The translations under genes were made by a program, and so were the position numbers. A stretch of DNA of 64,000 nt from Bradyrhizobium sp. ORS 278 (GTDB lineage Bacteria > Pseudomonadota > Alphaproteobacteria > Rhizobiales > Xanthobacteraceae): the NCBI RefSeq assembly GCF_000026145.1, contig NC_009445.1, forward strand, positions 5,672,501-5,736,500, in the 5' to 3' direction. A model generated the notes under the pieces. It was not told the DNA's origin and searched no databases. It worked only from the letters and a program-made list of their open reading frames with translations. This document shows, piece by piece, positions 24,910-32,773 of this stretch. The stretch's first letter is position 1. The number at the start of each line of letters is the position of its first letter.

Positions 24910-26943
24910 ATGGATGGGGCACCGGGAGGATCACGCGATTTGTCGCAGCATTGGCCATACGCACAGGTGCTGAGCCCGCTCGATGTCGGTCGCCTACGCT
25001 TCCGCAACCGCATCTTCGTTCCCGCGCACACCACGAATTTCGGCGAGCACCACCTCCCGAGCGCGCAGCACCTCGCCTATCATCACGCTCGTGCTTGTGG
25101 CGGCGTGGGCGCGATCATCTTCGAATCCATTCGTGTGCACGCCAATTCGCTGGGCCGTCCGCAAGCGGTGTGCGGCTTCGATCCCGCCTGCATTGATCCC
25201 TTCCACCGCATCACCGATGCGGTGAAGGCCGAAGGCGCCTGCATGCTCGGCCAGATCATCCATCTGGGGCGGCAGGTCGAGGGCGATTTCGAGCGGACGG
25301 TGTCGTGGGGCGCCTCGCCCATTCCGTGGTCGATCTCGGCGCTGCCGCCGCGGCCGATGGACGAGTTCGACATGGAGCAGGTGATCGAGGGGCACCTCGT
25401 CACCGCGCGCAACCTCGTCGCGGCCGGATTCGACGGCATCGAGCTGCAGATGGCGCATGGTCATCTGCTGCAGCAGTTCATGTCACCTCTGTCGAACAAG
25501 CGCGATGATGAATACGGCGGCACGCTGGAGAACCGTCTGCGCTTCCCGGCCCGTGTGCTCGCGGCGTTGCGGGCCGAGCTTGGCGACGAATTCTGTCTCG
25601 GCATCCGCATCAGCGGCGAGGAATATGCCGACGGTGGCCTTGGCATCGACGAGGCCGCGCGGATCGTGGCAATGCTGGCGCGGCAGACCCAGATCGACTT
25701 CGTCAACGTCTCGCATTCAGCCTACGTCGCGAACTATTCGCTGGCGACGCAGATGGCCGACATGGCGCTCGATCCGTCGCCGTTCCGCGCTCTGCCCGCG
25801 CGCATCCGCCTCGAGCTGCGCGCGCAGGGATTCGGGACGCCCGTGTTCGCCGTGTGCCGATTTACGGGACTTGACGAGGCCGAGGCGATGATCGCCGCGG
25901 GCGCTGCCGACGCCATCGGGATGGCGCGCGCGCATCTCGCCGAACCGGCCATCGTGAAGAAGTCGGTCGAGGGACGTCTCGACGAAATCCGCCGCTGCAT
26001 CGGCTGCAACCAGGGCTGCGCCGGCATGCTGGAGCGGAACCTGCCGATCCGCTGCCTGATCAATCCGATTGCCGGACTGGAAGGGCAGTTCGACGAGCCC
26101 GAGGCGCTGCCTCGCACGGCGCCGCGACGCGTTCTCGTCGTCGGCGGCGGGCCTGCAGGACTGGAAGCCGCGCGCGTGGCGGCTGCGCTCGGGCATCATG
26201 TCACGCTATGGGAGCGCAGCGATCAGCTTGGCGGACAGTTGCGCACGGCGTGGCTGATGCCGAAGCGTACGAACTTCAAGGCGTTCGTGGAGTTCCAGAT
26301 CGCGGCACTGAGGCGGCTCGGCGCGACCATCGTCTTCGACAAGGAGGCGGACGCCACAGGGATCTCCGCCTTCGGCGCCGATCGCATCGTACTGGCGACG
26401 GGCTCCGCCACGACCGCTATGCCCATGGCCGGCAACGGCCCCGTGTTCACCCTGCCCGATGCGCTGCGCGCGCCGGGGCAGCTCGGCGCATCGGTCGCCG
26501 TGTTTGACCGCACCGGCGAATGGGGCACGCTGGCGGCGCTGGAACATTTCGCCGATCTCGGCAAGGCCGTGACCTTGTTCGTGCCGGCGACGAGCTACGC
26601 CTGGCGCACCACGATCTATTCGACGCTCGCCAACAGCCGCCGCCTGCGCGAGCGCAAGGTCCGCATCGCGACCTTGCGCGCCGTTCGCGCATATGATGGC
26701 GAGACGCTGGAGGTCGAGGATCTCTCGACCGGCGATGTCGAGCGCCTGACGGGGTTCTCGGCGCTGATCGCCGTCGATCACAACAGCACGGATCAGTCGC
26801 TGTATCTCGCCTTGCGGCGCGCCGGAAAGCCGGTGATGCAGGTCGGCGACAACAATGCGCCGCGCACGGCGCTCGAAGCGGTCTATCAGGGTCACATGGC
26901 CGCGCGCGCCCCCTTCCCTGAAGCGGCCGAACATCCGACATGA
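24910..26943 (+). CDS. Old Yellow Enzyme-like NADH:flavin oxidoreductase (2,4-dienoyl-CoA/2-enoate reductase type)
   Basis: A 677-residue two-part reductase. Residues about 18-365 form the FMN TIM barrel: VPAHTTNF, IHLGRQVEGD, MAHGHLLQQFMSPLSNKRDD with the EYGGTLENRLRFP motif. A 4Fe-4S cluster follows (CIGCNQGCAGMLERNLPIRC), then an FAD/NAD(P) domain beginning VLVVGGGPAGLEAARVAAALG. This is the layout of FadH, trimethylamine dehydrogenase and clostridial enoate reductase, which reduce an activated C=C bond or demethylate amines. The ATG at 24910 follows AAGGATCGAGCC. It heads a three-gene operon with leuCD-type genes, divergent from the UTRA regulator. Confidence 0.92.
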   Translation: MDGAPGGSRDLSQHWPYAQVLSPLDVGRLRFRNRIFVPAHTTNFGEHHLPSAQHLAYHHARACGGVGAIIFESIRVHANSLGRPQAVCGFDPACIDPFHRITDAVKAEGACMLGQIIHLGRQVEGDFERTVSWGASPIPWSISALPPRPMDEFDMEQVIEGHLVTARNLVAAGFDGIELQMAHGHLLQQFMSPLSNKRDDEYGGTLENRLRFPARVLAALRAELGDEFCLGIRISGEEYADGGLGIDEAARIVAMLARQTQIDFVNVSHSAYVANYSLATQMADMALDPSPFRALPARIRLELRAQGFGTPVFAVCRFTGLDEAEAMIAAGAADAIGMARAHLAEPAIVKKSVEGRLDEIRRCIGCNQGCAGMLERNLPIRCLINPIAGLEGQFDEPEALPRTAPRRVLVVGGGPAGLEAARVAAALGHHVTLWERSDQLGGQLRTAWLMPKRTNFKAFVEFQIAALRRLGATIVFDKEADATGISAFGADRIVLATGSATTAMPMAGNGPVFTLPDALRAPGQLGASVAVFDRTGEWGTLAALEHFADLGKAVTLFVPATSYAWRTTIYSTLANSRRLRERKVRIATLRAVRAYDGETLEVEDLSTGDVERLTGFSALIAVDHNSTDQSLYLALRRAGKPVMQVGDNNAPRTALEAVYQGHMAARAPFPEAAEHPT

Positions 26944-26983
26944 CTGGTGCGCTGATGATGCGATCGACTGAGGACATTCGGGA

Positions 26984-28402
26984 ATGACGGGAACAGGGCA
27001 GCCGCGGACGCTGTTCGACAAGGTCTGGGATGGGCATGTGGTGACGCGCCGCGAGGACGGCGCGGAGCTGTTGTTCATCGACCGCCACCTCTTGCATGAG
27101 GGCTCGTTCCATGCCTTCAACAAGCTCAAGGACAAGCGCGCCAAGGTCCGGCGGCCGGATCTCACCATCGGTGTCGCGGATCATTATGTGCCGACTCGTA
27201 CGCGCGCGCTGAGCGAGGTCGCGCCCGACATCGCCGGCATGATCCGTCAACTCGACGACAATTGCCGCGCCAACGCCATCCGCATCTTCGGCTTCGACGA
27301 TCCCCGCCAGGGCATCGTGCACGTCGTCGGTCCCGAGCAGGGCCTGACGCTGCCCGGACTCACCATGGTCTGCGGCGACAGCCACACCTCGACGCATGGC
27401 GCGTTCGGCGCGCTGGCCTTCGGCATCGGCGCCTCCGAGGTCGCGCATGTGCTGCTGACGCAGACGCTGTGGCAGAAGAAGCCAAGGCGGATGCGCATCA
27501 CGGTGGACGGCGCGACCGCGCCGGGGATCACCGCCAAGGACATCGCGCTCTCGATCATCGCAAGGATCAGCGCCGACGGCGCGCAGGGGCACGCGGTCGA
27601 GTATACGGGATCCGCGATCCGCGCGCTGACGATGGAGGGCCGGCTGACGCTCTGTAATCTCTCGATCGAGAGCGGCGCGCGATGCGGCATGATTGCGCCT
27701 GACGAGACGACGTTCGCCTACGTGAGGGGACGGCCACTCGCGCCCGCCGGCGAGGTGCTCGACGGCGCCATCGCGGCCTGGCGAGAGCTGACGAGCGATG
27801 CCGACGCGGCGTTCGACCGCGCGGTCCTGCTCGATGGCAAGGACATCGCGCCGACTGTGACCTGGGGCATCAGCCCAGAGGATGCGCTGCCGATCGGCGC
27901 GTCGGTGCCTGATCCCGCAGCCATGGACGATGCGTCGCGCGCGAGCCATGTCCGCGAGGCGCTCGACTACATGGGCCTCGCGCCCGGCCAATCACTCGAG
28001 ACGGTCAGGATCGACCGCGTGTTCATCGGCTCCTGCACCAACAGCCGCATCGAGGATCTGCGCGCTGCGGCAAGCGTCCTCGCTGGCCGTAAGGCGCGCG
28101 TGCCCGGTCTCGTCTCGCCGGGCTCGCACCTTGTCAAGCAGCAGGCCGAGCAGGAAGGCCTCGACCGCATCTTCGTCGATGCCGGCCTGGACTGGGTTGG
28201 TTCAGGCTGCTCGATGTGCGTCGGCATGAACGGCGATCTCGTTCCAGCGGGCGAGCGCTGCGCCTCCACCACCAACCGCAACTTCAAGGGCCGCCAGGGC
28301 CCCGGCGCGCGCACGCATCTGATGTCGCCGGCGATGGTCGCGGCCGCCGCGGTCACCGGCCATCTCACCGACGTGCGGCCGCTGCTGAGGAGCGATGCAT
28401 GA
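26984..28402 (+). CDS. leuC: 3-isopropylmalate dehydratase-type hydro-lyase, large subunit (LeuC family paralogue)
   Basis: A 472-residue aconitase-superfamily subunit. The three cluster cysteines are in GSCTNSRIEDLRAA and GCSMCVGMNGD, with substrate-binding GDSHTSTHGAFGALAFGIGAS and the RNFKGRQGPGARTHLMSP signature. It is encoded with its small subunit (four-base overlap) in a catabolic divergon, not with leuA, which is 12 kb away and separately controlled. A dedicated role in hydrating another maleate-like acid (for example citraconate or dimethylmaleate) is at least as likely as leucine synthesis. It could nonetheless be the only leuC of the genome; the rest cannot be seen. Confidence 0.9.
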   Translation: MTGTGQPRTLFDKVWDGHVVTRREDGAELLFIDRHLLHEGSFHAFNKLKDKRAKVRRPDLTIGVADHYVPTRTRALSEVAPDIAGMIRQLDDNCRANAIRIFGFDDPRQGIVHVVGPEQGLTLPGLTMVCGDSHTSTHGAFGALAFGIGASEVAHVLLTQTLWQKKPRRMRITVDGATAPGITAKDIALSIIARISADGAQGHAVEYTGSAIRALTMEGRLTLCNLSIESGARCGMIAPDETTFAYVRGRPLAPAGEVLDGAIAAWRELTSDADAAFDRAVLLDGKDIAPTVTWGISPEDALPIGASVPDPAAMDDASRASHVREALDYMGLAPGQSLETVRIDRVFIGSCTNSRIEDLRAAASVLAGRKARVPGLVSPGSHLVKQQAEQEGLDRIFVDAGLDWVGSGCSMCVGMNGDLVPAGERCASTTNRNFKGRQGPGARTHLMSPAMVAAAAVTGHLTDVRPLLRSDA

Positions 28403-29016
28403 CGCCGTTCGACATCCTCACGACATCGGCCTGCGCGCTGCCGCTCGCCAGCATCGACACGGATCAGCTGATCCCCGCACGCTTCATGAAGCGCTCGCGC
28501 GCCGACGGCTATGGACAGTTTCTCCTCCACGACATGCGCTTCGACGAGACCGGCGCGGCACGCTCCGACTTTCCGCTCAACGCGGCCTCGGCGGAGGGCG
28601 CCGAAGTGCTGGTGACGCGGCGGAATTTCGGCGCCGGCTCGTCGCGCGAGGCGGCGGTCTATGCGCTGGTCGATTTCGGCTTCCGCTGCGTGATCGCGCC
28701 GAGCTTCGGCGACATCTTCGCCTCGAACGCGGTGAACAACGGATTGTTGCCGGCGAAGGTCAGCGAAGCCGATGCGGAAGAGATCCTGGCGCTGCTGCAG
28801 ACGGCGGGAACCACCATCACGGTCGATCTCCACGACGCGCTGATACGGCTGGGCAACCGTACGTTTACCTTCTCGATCGATCCGATCTGGCGCACCAAGC
28901 TGCTCAACGGCTGGGACGATCTCGACCTCACGGCCTCGCTGACCGGAGATATCGTCCGGTTCGAGCAACAAGACAGCGCCGTGCGGCCCTGGGTGCAGCT
29001 GCCTGGGCGCAGCTGA
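28399..29016 (+). CDS. leuD: 3-isopropylmalate dehydratase-type hydro-lyase, small subunit (LeuD family paralogue)
   Basis: A 205-residue partner of the large subunit. The swivelling-domain motif TRRNFGAGSSREAAVYALVD, preceded by SIDTDQLIPARFMKR, is diagnostic. The C-terminal part (FTFSIDPIWRTKLLNGWDDLDL) matches proteobacterial LeuD. It starts in the ATGA overlap with LeuC and ends the operon. A hairpin about 40 bases downstream is a probable terminator. Confidence 0.9.
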   Translation: MTPFDILTTSACALPLASIDTDQLIPARFMKRSRADGYGQFLLHDMRFDETGAARSDFPLNAASAEGAEVLVTRRNFGAGSSREAAVYALVDFGFRCVIAPSFGDIFASNAVNNGLLPAKVSEADAEEILALLQTAGTTITVDLHDALIRLGNRTFTFSIDPIWRTKLLNGWDDLDLTASLTGDIVRFEQQDSAVRPWVQLPGRS

Positions 29017-29057
29017 AGGACAGCAGCGATTGAGCTGATCGACCTCCACAGAAAGAA

Positions 29058-29084
29058 GCCGCCCGCACGTAGCGTGCAGGCGGC
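29058..29084. terminator. GC-rich hairpin terminator between convergent genes
   Basis: Arms GCCGCCCGCACG and CGTGCAGGCGGC enclose the loop TAG, with one mismatch. Read leftward, the hairpin is followed by TTCTTTC, so it best serves the leftward DUF892 gene; it can also stop the rightward leuCD transcript. Confidence 0.6.
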
Positions 29085-29217
29085 CCAAGTCCAGGGAGGA
29101 AACGCCCCAAGAAGGGCTGAATTCGGTGTACCCGATCAACTGAGTCGCGGGTATCCGGATGATACCGGAGGTTGCGACACGGTGAGCGGTTCCAAATCCG
29201 GCCTGAGATACCGACGA

Positions 29218-29718
29218 TCAGGCCGCCTGCCGCGTCTCGTTCTCGACGAATTGCAGGGTGACCTTCTCGACGTTGGAATCCACCCACTCCGCCATCCGCT
29301 CTTCCTCCTGCAGCGACTGCTGCAGCGGACCGCGGGCGTCCTCGGCCCCGGCGGCCGAGCACAGCGCCAGCAACGACTTGTAGGCGGCGATCTCGAAATT
29401 CTCGAACGCATTGTTGGCGAAGGTGTTCTTCAGGATCTCATCGCCGGACATCGCATGGCCCATGGCCATCAGATTGGCCATGCCCGACTGCATCGTGTCC
29501 TTCAGCGTCGAGCTGCTCTCGCCGCACGCCTCCAGGCACCGCTCCAGCCGATGCAGCTGCTGATTTGTTTCCTGCAGATGAGTCTGCAGCCTCGCCTTGA
29601 CTTCCGGGTAGTCGTCCATCCGCTCGGATTGCCGCTCCATCAATTCCCGCGCCTGGACTTCCATGGCGTGAGCGTTGCGAAGGCCGAGGATGAAGATGTC
29701 CCGCGCTTTGTTGCTCAT
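29218..29718 (-). CDS. Ferritin-like DUF892 (YciE/YciF family) protein
   Basis: A 166-residue all-helical protein of the ferritin-like DUF892 family, often induced by stationary phase or osmotic/oxidative stress. Helix pattern and acid/histidine residues are visible: FILGLRNAHAMEVQARELME, QTHLQETNQQLHRLERCLEA, AFENFEIAAYKSLLALCSAA and QSLQEEERMAEWVDSNVEKV. The E-x6-Y and E-x2-H pairs suggest a di-metal site, but metal binding in the family is not settled. The ATG at 29716-29718 starts MSNKARDIF. Confidence 0.88.
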   Translation of the reverse strand: MSNKARDIFILGLRNAHAMEVQARELMERQSERMDDYPEVKARLQTHLQETNQQLHRLERCLEACGESSSTLKDTMQSGMANLMAMGHAMSGDEILKNTFANNAFENFEIAAYKSLLALCSAAGAEDARGPLQQSLQEEERMAEWVDSNVEKVTLQFVENETRQAA

Positions 29719-29894
29719 GTCTTGCGTTCCTGTGTGTATGGGCGAAAGCGCCGCGATCGTCCGCACAACCAGACGCACGGAGGAAACGTTCCAAATCGCT
29801 TCCCGCGTCGGTGTCGCACGCACCGCAGATCGCTTGCGCGCCAGGAACGCCTCACCTGCGCCGTTGTTCGCTTCAGAGCCGCAAAGAGAACGAG

Positions 29895-30050
29895 ATGACC
29901 AAGCAGCCGCCGCAGCAACAGAGCCCGTTCGACAAGGAGCCCGCCGAGGGATCGCGCGAGACGATCGACAAGCAGCTCGCGCAGCAGGAGCAAAGCGAGA
30001 CGCAGGGCACGCCCGCCCGGGTCACCGTCCCTGAAAGAGGGCGCTCCTGA
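29895..30050 (+). CDS. Small hydrophilic hypothetical protein
   Basis: A 51-residue protein rich in Gln, Glu, Lys and Pro (starts MTKQPPQQQSPFDKEPAEGS). It has no hydrophobic core and is probably disordered. The ATG follows AAAGAGAACGAG. Its location next to DUF892 and its stress-protein-like composition suggest a small general-stress product, but I do not recognise a family. Confidence 0.5.
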   Translation: MTKQPPQQQSPFDKEPAEGSRETIDKQLAQQEQSETQGTPARVTVPERGRS

Positions 30051-30083
30051 TCGAGGATGAACTGCGTGAAGTCTTCGTAGAGG

Positions 30084-30308
30084 TCACCGCCACATCGTCG
30101 GCGTGACGAGCCGTGTCGTGCCGTCGGGACGCGCGTTCTCGCGATCATCGGACGCAAGGCCATTGCCGTCTGCAGGCTCGGTCGCGGTCGGCTCGTCGGC
30201 TGGGATGTCCGGTGCGATCGTCACGGCCGCTGCGGTTTCCGGCTCGACACGGCGGCCGGGCCTGCGGGAACTCGCGTGATCACTCGGCTGGTCAACGGGG
30301 TCGTGCAT
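30084..30308 (-). CDS. Small hypothetical protein
   Basis: A 74-residue frame starting MHDPVDQPSDHASSRRPGRR and ending TTRLVTPTMWR. It is acidic and proline/alanine rich in the middle (APDIPADEPTATEPADGNG), with no membrane segment or known motif. The frame converges with the 51-residue gene. It may be a real disordered protein or chance; coding bias is only moderately persuasive. Confidence 0.35.
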   Translation of the reverse strand: MHDPVDQPSDHASSRRPGRRVEPETAAAVTIAPDIPADEPTATEPADGNGLASDDRENARPDGTTRLVTPTMWR

Positions 30309-30511
30309 ATGGCAGCTCCGAGCCCTGAAGCGACGGCTACTAATCCTCATCGAGCTTAGGCGATATCAACTGGGTTAATCCATGCGCGATCTCGCCGCGT
30401 GCGATCGGCTCATCCCGCGCTGCAAGCAAGCGCGGCCTCAATGCCATCGTTTCGTGGCCGCGCGATGACCGCCTCGGCGACGCAAAAAATCGTGATCGCC
30501 CGTCGTCGGCA

Positions 30512-31903
30512 CTAATTGCGACTTGCACCGACGCGGTCAAGCAGCGCCGCGCCGGTGCGGATGCCGTCGGTGAAGCAGTCGATGATCATGTTTTCGTTAG
30601 GCGCGTGGTTCGCCTCGTCGGCGTTGGCATAGGGGACGACGAAAGCCGGCACACCGAGAATTTTGGTGAAGACGTAGTCCGGCAAGCTGCCGCCGGTACA
30701 CGGAAATTCGAGCGGCGCAACGCCCTGCGCCAGCGTGATCGCGTCGCGGATGATCGCGGCAAACGGCGAATCGAGCGGCACGCGCGACGGCAGCATGCCG
30801 CCGCGCCGGATGAACTCGACCTCCGGCGCATGCTTTTTCACATGGGCCTCGACCTTGGCCAGCACGTGGTCCGGCGTCATTGCCTCGACCAGGCGTATGT
30901 CGCACTTCACGAACGCCTCGCAGGGAAGGACAGTCTTGCTGCCCGGTCCGCCATAGCCGCCATGGAAGCCGTTGATGGTCAGCGTCGGATGGAACATCAG
31001 CCTTTCGTAGTAGCCGCGTTCGGCCGGCGCATCGAGCCGGCTAAGGCCGAGGCTCGCCTTGGCGGCGTCGAGATCGAGCGGCAGGCGCTTCACCGCAGCC
31101 ACATCGAGCGCGCTTGGCGGCACGATGGCATCATGCAAACCCTCAATCGTGATCTCTCCGGCGGCGTTCTTCATCGTCCCGAGCAGATGCACCAGGGTCC
31201 AGATCGGATTCGGCACGATGCCGCCGAGATTGCCGGAATGCACGTCCCGATTCGCGTGGCTGGCGCGCAGCTCGAACGAGCACATGCCGCGAACGCCATA
31301 GGTCATTGTCGGGCGCCCCGACGGATGCATCGGCCCATCGGCGGTGACGACGACATCCGCCTTCAGCTGCTCGCGATGTTCAGCCACGAATTCGGCAATG
31401 CGCGGACTGCCGATCTCCTCCTCGCCCTCGAGCAGAAACGTGACATTGCAGGGCAGCTTGCCGTGCACCTTCAAATGAGATTCGATCGCCATCAGTTGCG
31501 CGAAATGCTGGCCCTTGTTGTCGCCGATGCCGCGCGCATAGATGCGGCCGTCGCGGATGGTGGGCTCGAAGGGCGGGCTCAGCCACAGATCGAGCGGATC
31601 CGGCGGCTGCACGTCGTAGTGGCCATACAGCAGCACAGTCGGCGCATCGGGCTTCTTGTGCCAGCGTCCCAGCACCATCGGATGTCCGGCGGTCGGCACG
31701 GTGTCGGCTTCCAGCCCGATCTCCCGCAGCATCTTCACCAGCAGCGCGGCCACCTCGGTGATGCCGACATTGTGCGCGCTGATCGAGGGATGACGCACAT
31801 AGTCCATCACGCGGGAAAGGAAATCCTGCTTGTTGCTATCGACATGGGCGAACACCGCATCCAGGCCGGCGGATGGAGACGGCAGGCTGCTGATGTCGTT
31901 CAT
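30512..31903 (-). CDS. M20 family peptidase (dipeptidase/carboxypeptidase type)
   Basis: A 463-residue cytoplasmic zinc peptidase. The first metal motif is VLLYGHYDVQPPDPLDLW (H and D), followed by the bridging-acid motif LLEGEEEIGSP, and the dimerisation domain around RDVHSGNLGGIVPNPIW. Late features are GGSLPDYVFTKILGVPAFV and the final metal histidine in NHAPNENM. Relatives hydrolyse dipeptides or N-acyl amino acids. The ATG at 31901-31903 follows AGGAGAA; an upstream in-frame ATG (31945) has a weaker site. It stands alone, leftward, next to the deletion scar. Confidence 0.92.
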   Translation of the reverse strand: MNDISSLPSPSAGLDAVFAHVDSNKQDFLSRVMDYVRHPSISAHNVGITEVAALLVKMLREIGLEADTVPTAGHPMVLGRWHKKPDAPTVLLYGHYDVQPPDPLDLWLSPPFEPTIRDGRIYARGIGDNKGQHFAQLMAIESHLKVHGKLPCNVTFLLEGEEEIGSPRIAEFVAEHREQLKADVVVTADGPMHPSGRPTMTYGVRGMCSFELRASHANRDVHSGNLGGIVPNPIWTLVHLLGTMKNAAGEITIEGLHDAIVPPSALDVAAVKRLPLDLDAAKASLGLSRLDAPAERGYYERLMFHPTLTINGFHGGYGGPGSKTVLPCEAFVKCDIRLVEAMTPDHVLAKVEAHVKKHAPEVEFIRRGGMLPSRVPLDSPFAAIIRDAITLAQGVAPLEFPCTGGSLPDYVFTKILGVPAFVVPYANADEANHAPNENMIIDCFTDGIRTGAALLDRVGASRN

Positions 31904-32029
31904 GCGGCTGGCTTCTCCTGGCCCGTGCGATGAGAGAGTCGCCATGTTCGATCGGATTCGTCCGGAACGCAAATGACGAGCGAAGCGAACTCCGCGCGTC
32001 ATCGACCGATCAATCGTGTGATGCGCTGC

Positions 32030-32134
32030 TCAGCCCTTGACGGCGGTGATCACGATCTCGATCAGCGCGCCGCCGCCGAGATCGGACACGCCGACCGTGG
32101 CGCGGACCGGCAGATCATCGCCGAAGAACCCGGT
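32030..32134 (-). pseudogene. RidA family 3' remnant
   Basis: The leftward frame gives the last 34 residues of a RidA/YjgF enamine deaminase (GFFGDDLPVRATVGVSDLGG, ending EIVITAVKG, then TGA). An in-frame TAG lies directly upstream at 32135-32137. The rest of the gene (normally 115-150 residues) is gone. The break coincides with the start of the LysR remnant on the other strand. Confidence 0.75.
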
Positions 32135-32157
32135 CTAGGCCGCATCCATCTCCTTCT

Positions 32158-32469
32158 TCGATCGAGCATGCCGGCCTGCCGAGCGTGAGGCTGCCGGCGC
32201 TGCCACGCGTCGCGGTGCTGCCGGCAAGCGTCTCGATCTGCGATCCCTTCACCGCGCACGAGTTCGATGCCCGCGGCGTCGTGGCGCGACCCTTCACGCC
32301 GCGCATCGATTTCGAATTCGCCGCGGTATTTCCGCCGCAACGCAGCCCGTCGCCGGTCGCGCTCGATCTGGTCGAGACGGTTCGGCGCGCGCTGAATGCG
32401 CTCGCCAGACAGAACGATCAAAGAGAAAGCTCGGGGAGGCTTGGTGGGCGCACTAGGGCTCGAACCTAG
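32158..32469 (+). pseudogene. LysR family regulator 3' remnant
   Basis: The rightward frame resembles the last third of a LysR effector-binding domain: LPRVAVLPASVSICDPFTAH, FDARGVVARPFTPRIDFEFA and the final helix SPVALDLVETVRRALNAL. No DNA-binding half or start exists. The frame runs into the tRNA-derived repeat and stops inside it (TAG 32467-32469), so the natural tail has also been altered. With the RidA remnant it looks like what is left of a divergent ridA-lysR pair after an internal deletion. Confidence 0.6.
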
Positions 32470-32488
32470 GACCCGCTGATTAAGAGTC
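32441..32488 (-). repeat. Distal attachment-site repeat (48-bp copy of the tRNA-Lys 3' half)
   Basis: Identical over 48 bases to 35779-35826, which covers the tRNA-Lys 3' end from the CCA through the T arm and anticodon loop to the 5' anticodon strand. Identity stops abruptly on both sides. Such a tRNA-fragment direct repeat is the footprint left by a tyrosine recombinase that integrates at the anticodon loop. It marks the left end of the island. Confidence 0.9.
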
Positions 32489-32773
32489 CAGGCTTTATCG
32501 AGCAAATTCAATAGCTTAATATCTAAATGACAGAATTGGACCTGTGCAAAATCAAAGGGTTACGCATTGTTTTCTAAAATGATCAACCTCAATCTGAAGA
32601 TGAAAACCTTTCTTGCCACAAGCAAGTCGACCCTGGACTTGCGATCCAGCCTCGCTTCCACACCGAACGGAATGGACCACTCGACGGCCGCAAAAGCAAG
32701 AGAGTTTGCCAGCAATGCACGAGGTACCCTCTCTGAAACAGCCAATCGAGACCAGCCTTCTGCACCATGCGCA
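32489..32773. other. Island left end, no assigned gene
   Basis: AT-rich at 32500-32580, with two TCTAAA motifs (32522-32528, 32573-32579). A leftward frame ending near 32560 (contains VDLLVARKVFIFRLRLI) and a rightward frame from 32567 (MFSKMINLNLKMKTFLATSK) compete for the same DNA. Neither has a convincing start or a known family. They may be debris of former cargo. Confidence 0.4.

Noticed and set aside
26447-27991. A 514-codon leftward frame opposite the reductase and leuC-type genes
   Set aside because: Composition is that of an antisense shadow, and both sense genes carry full sets of family motifs.
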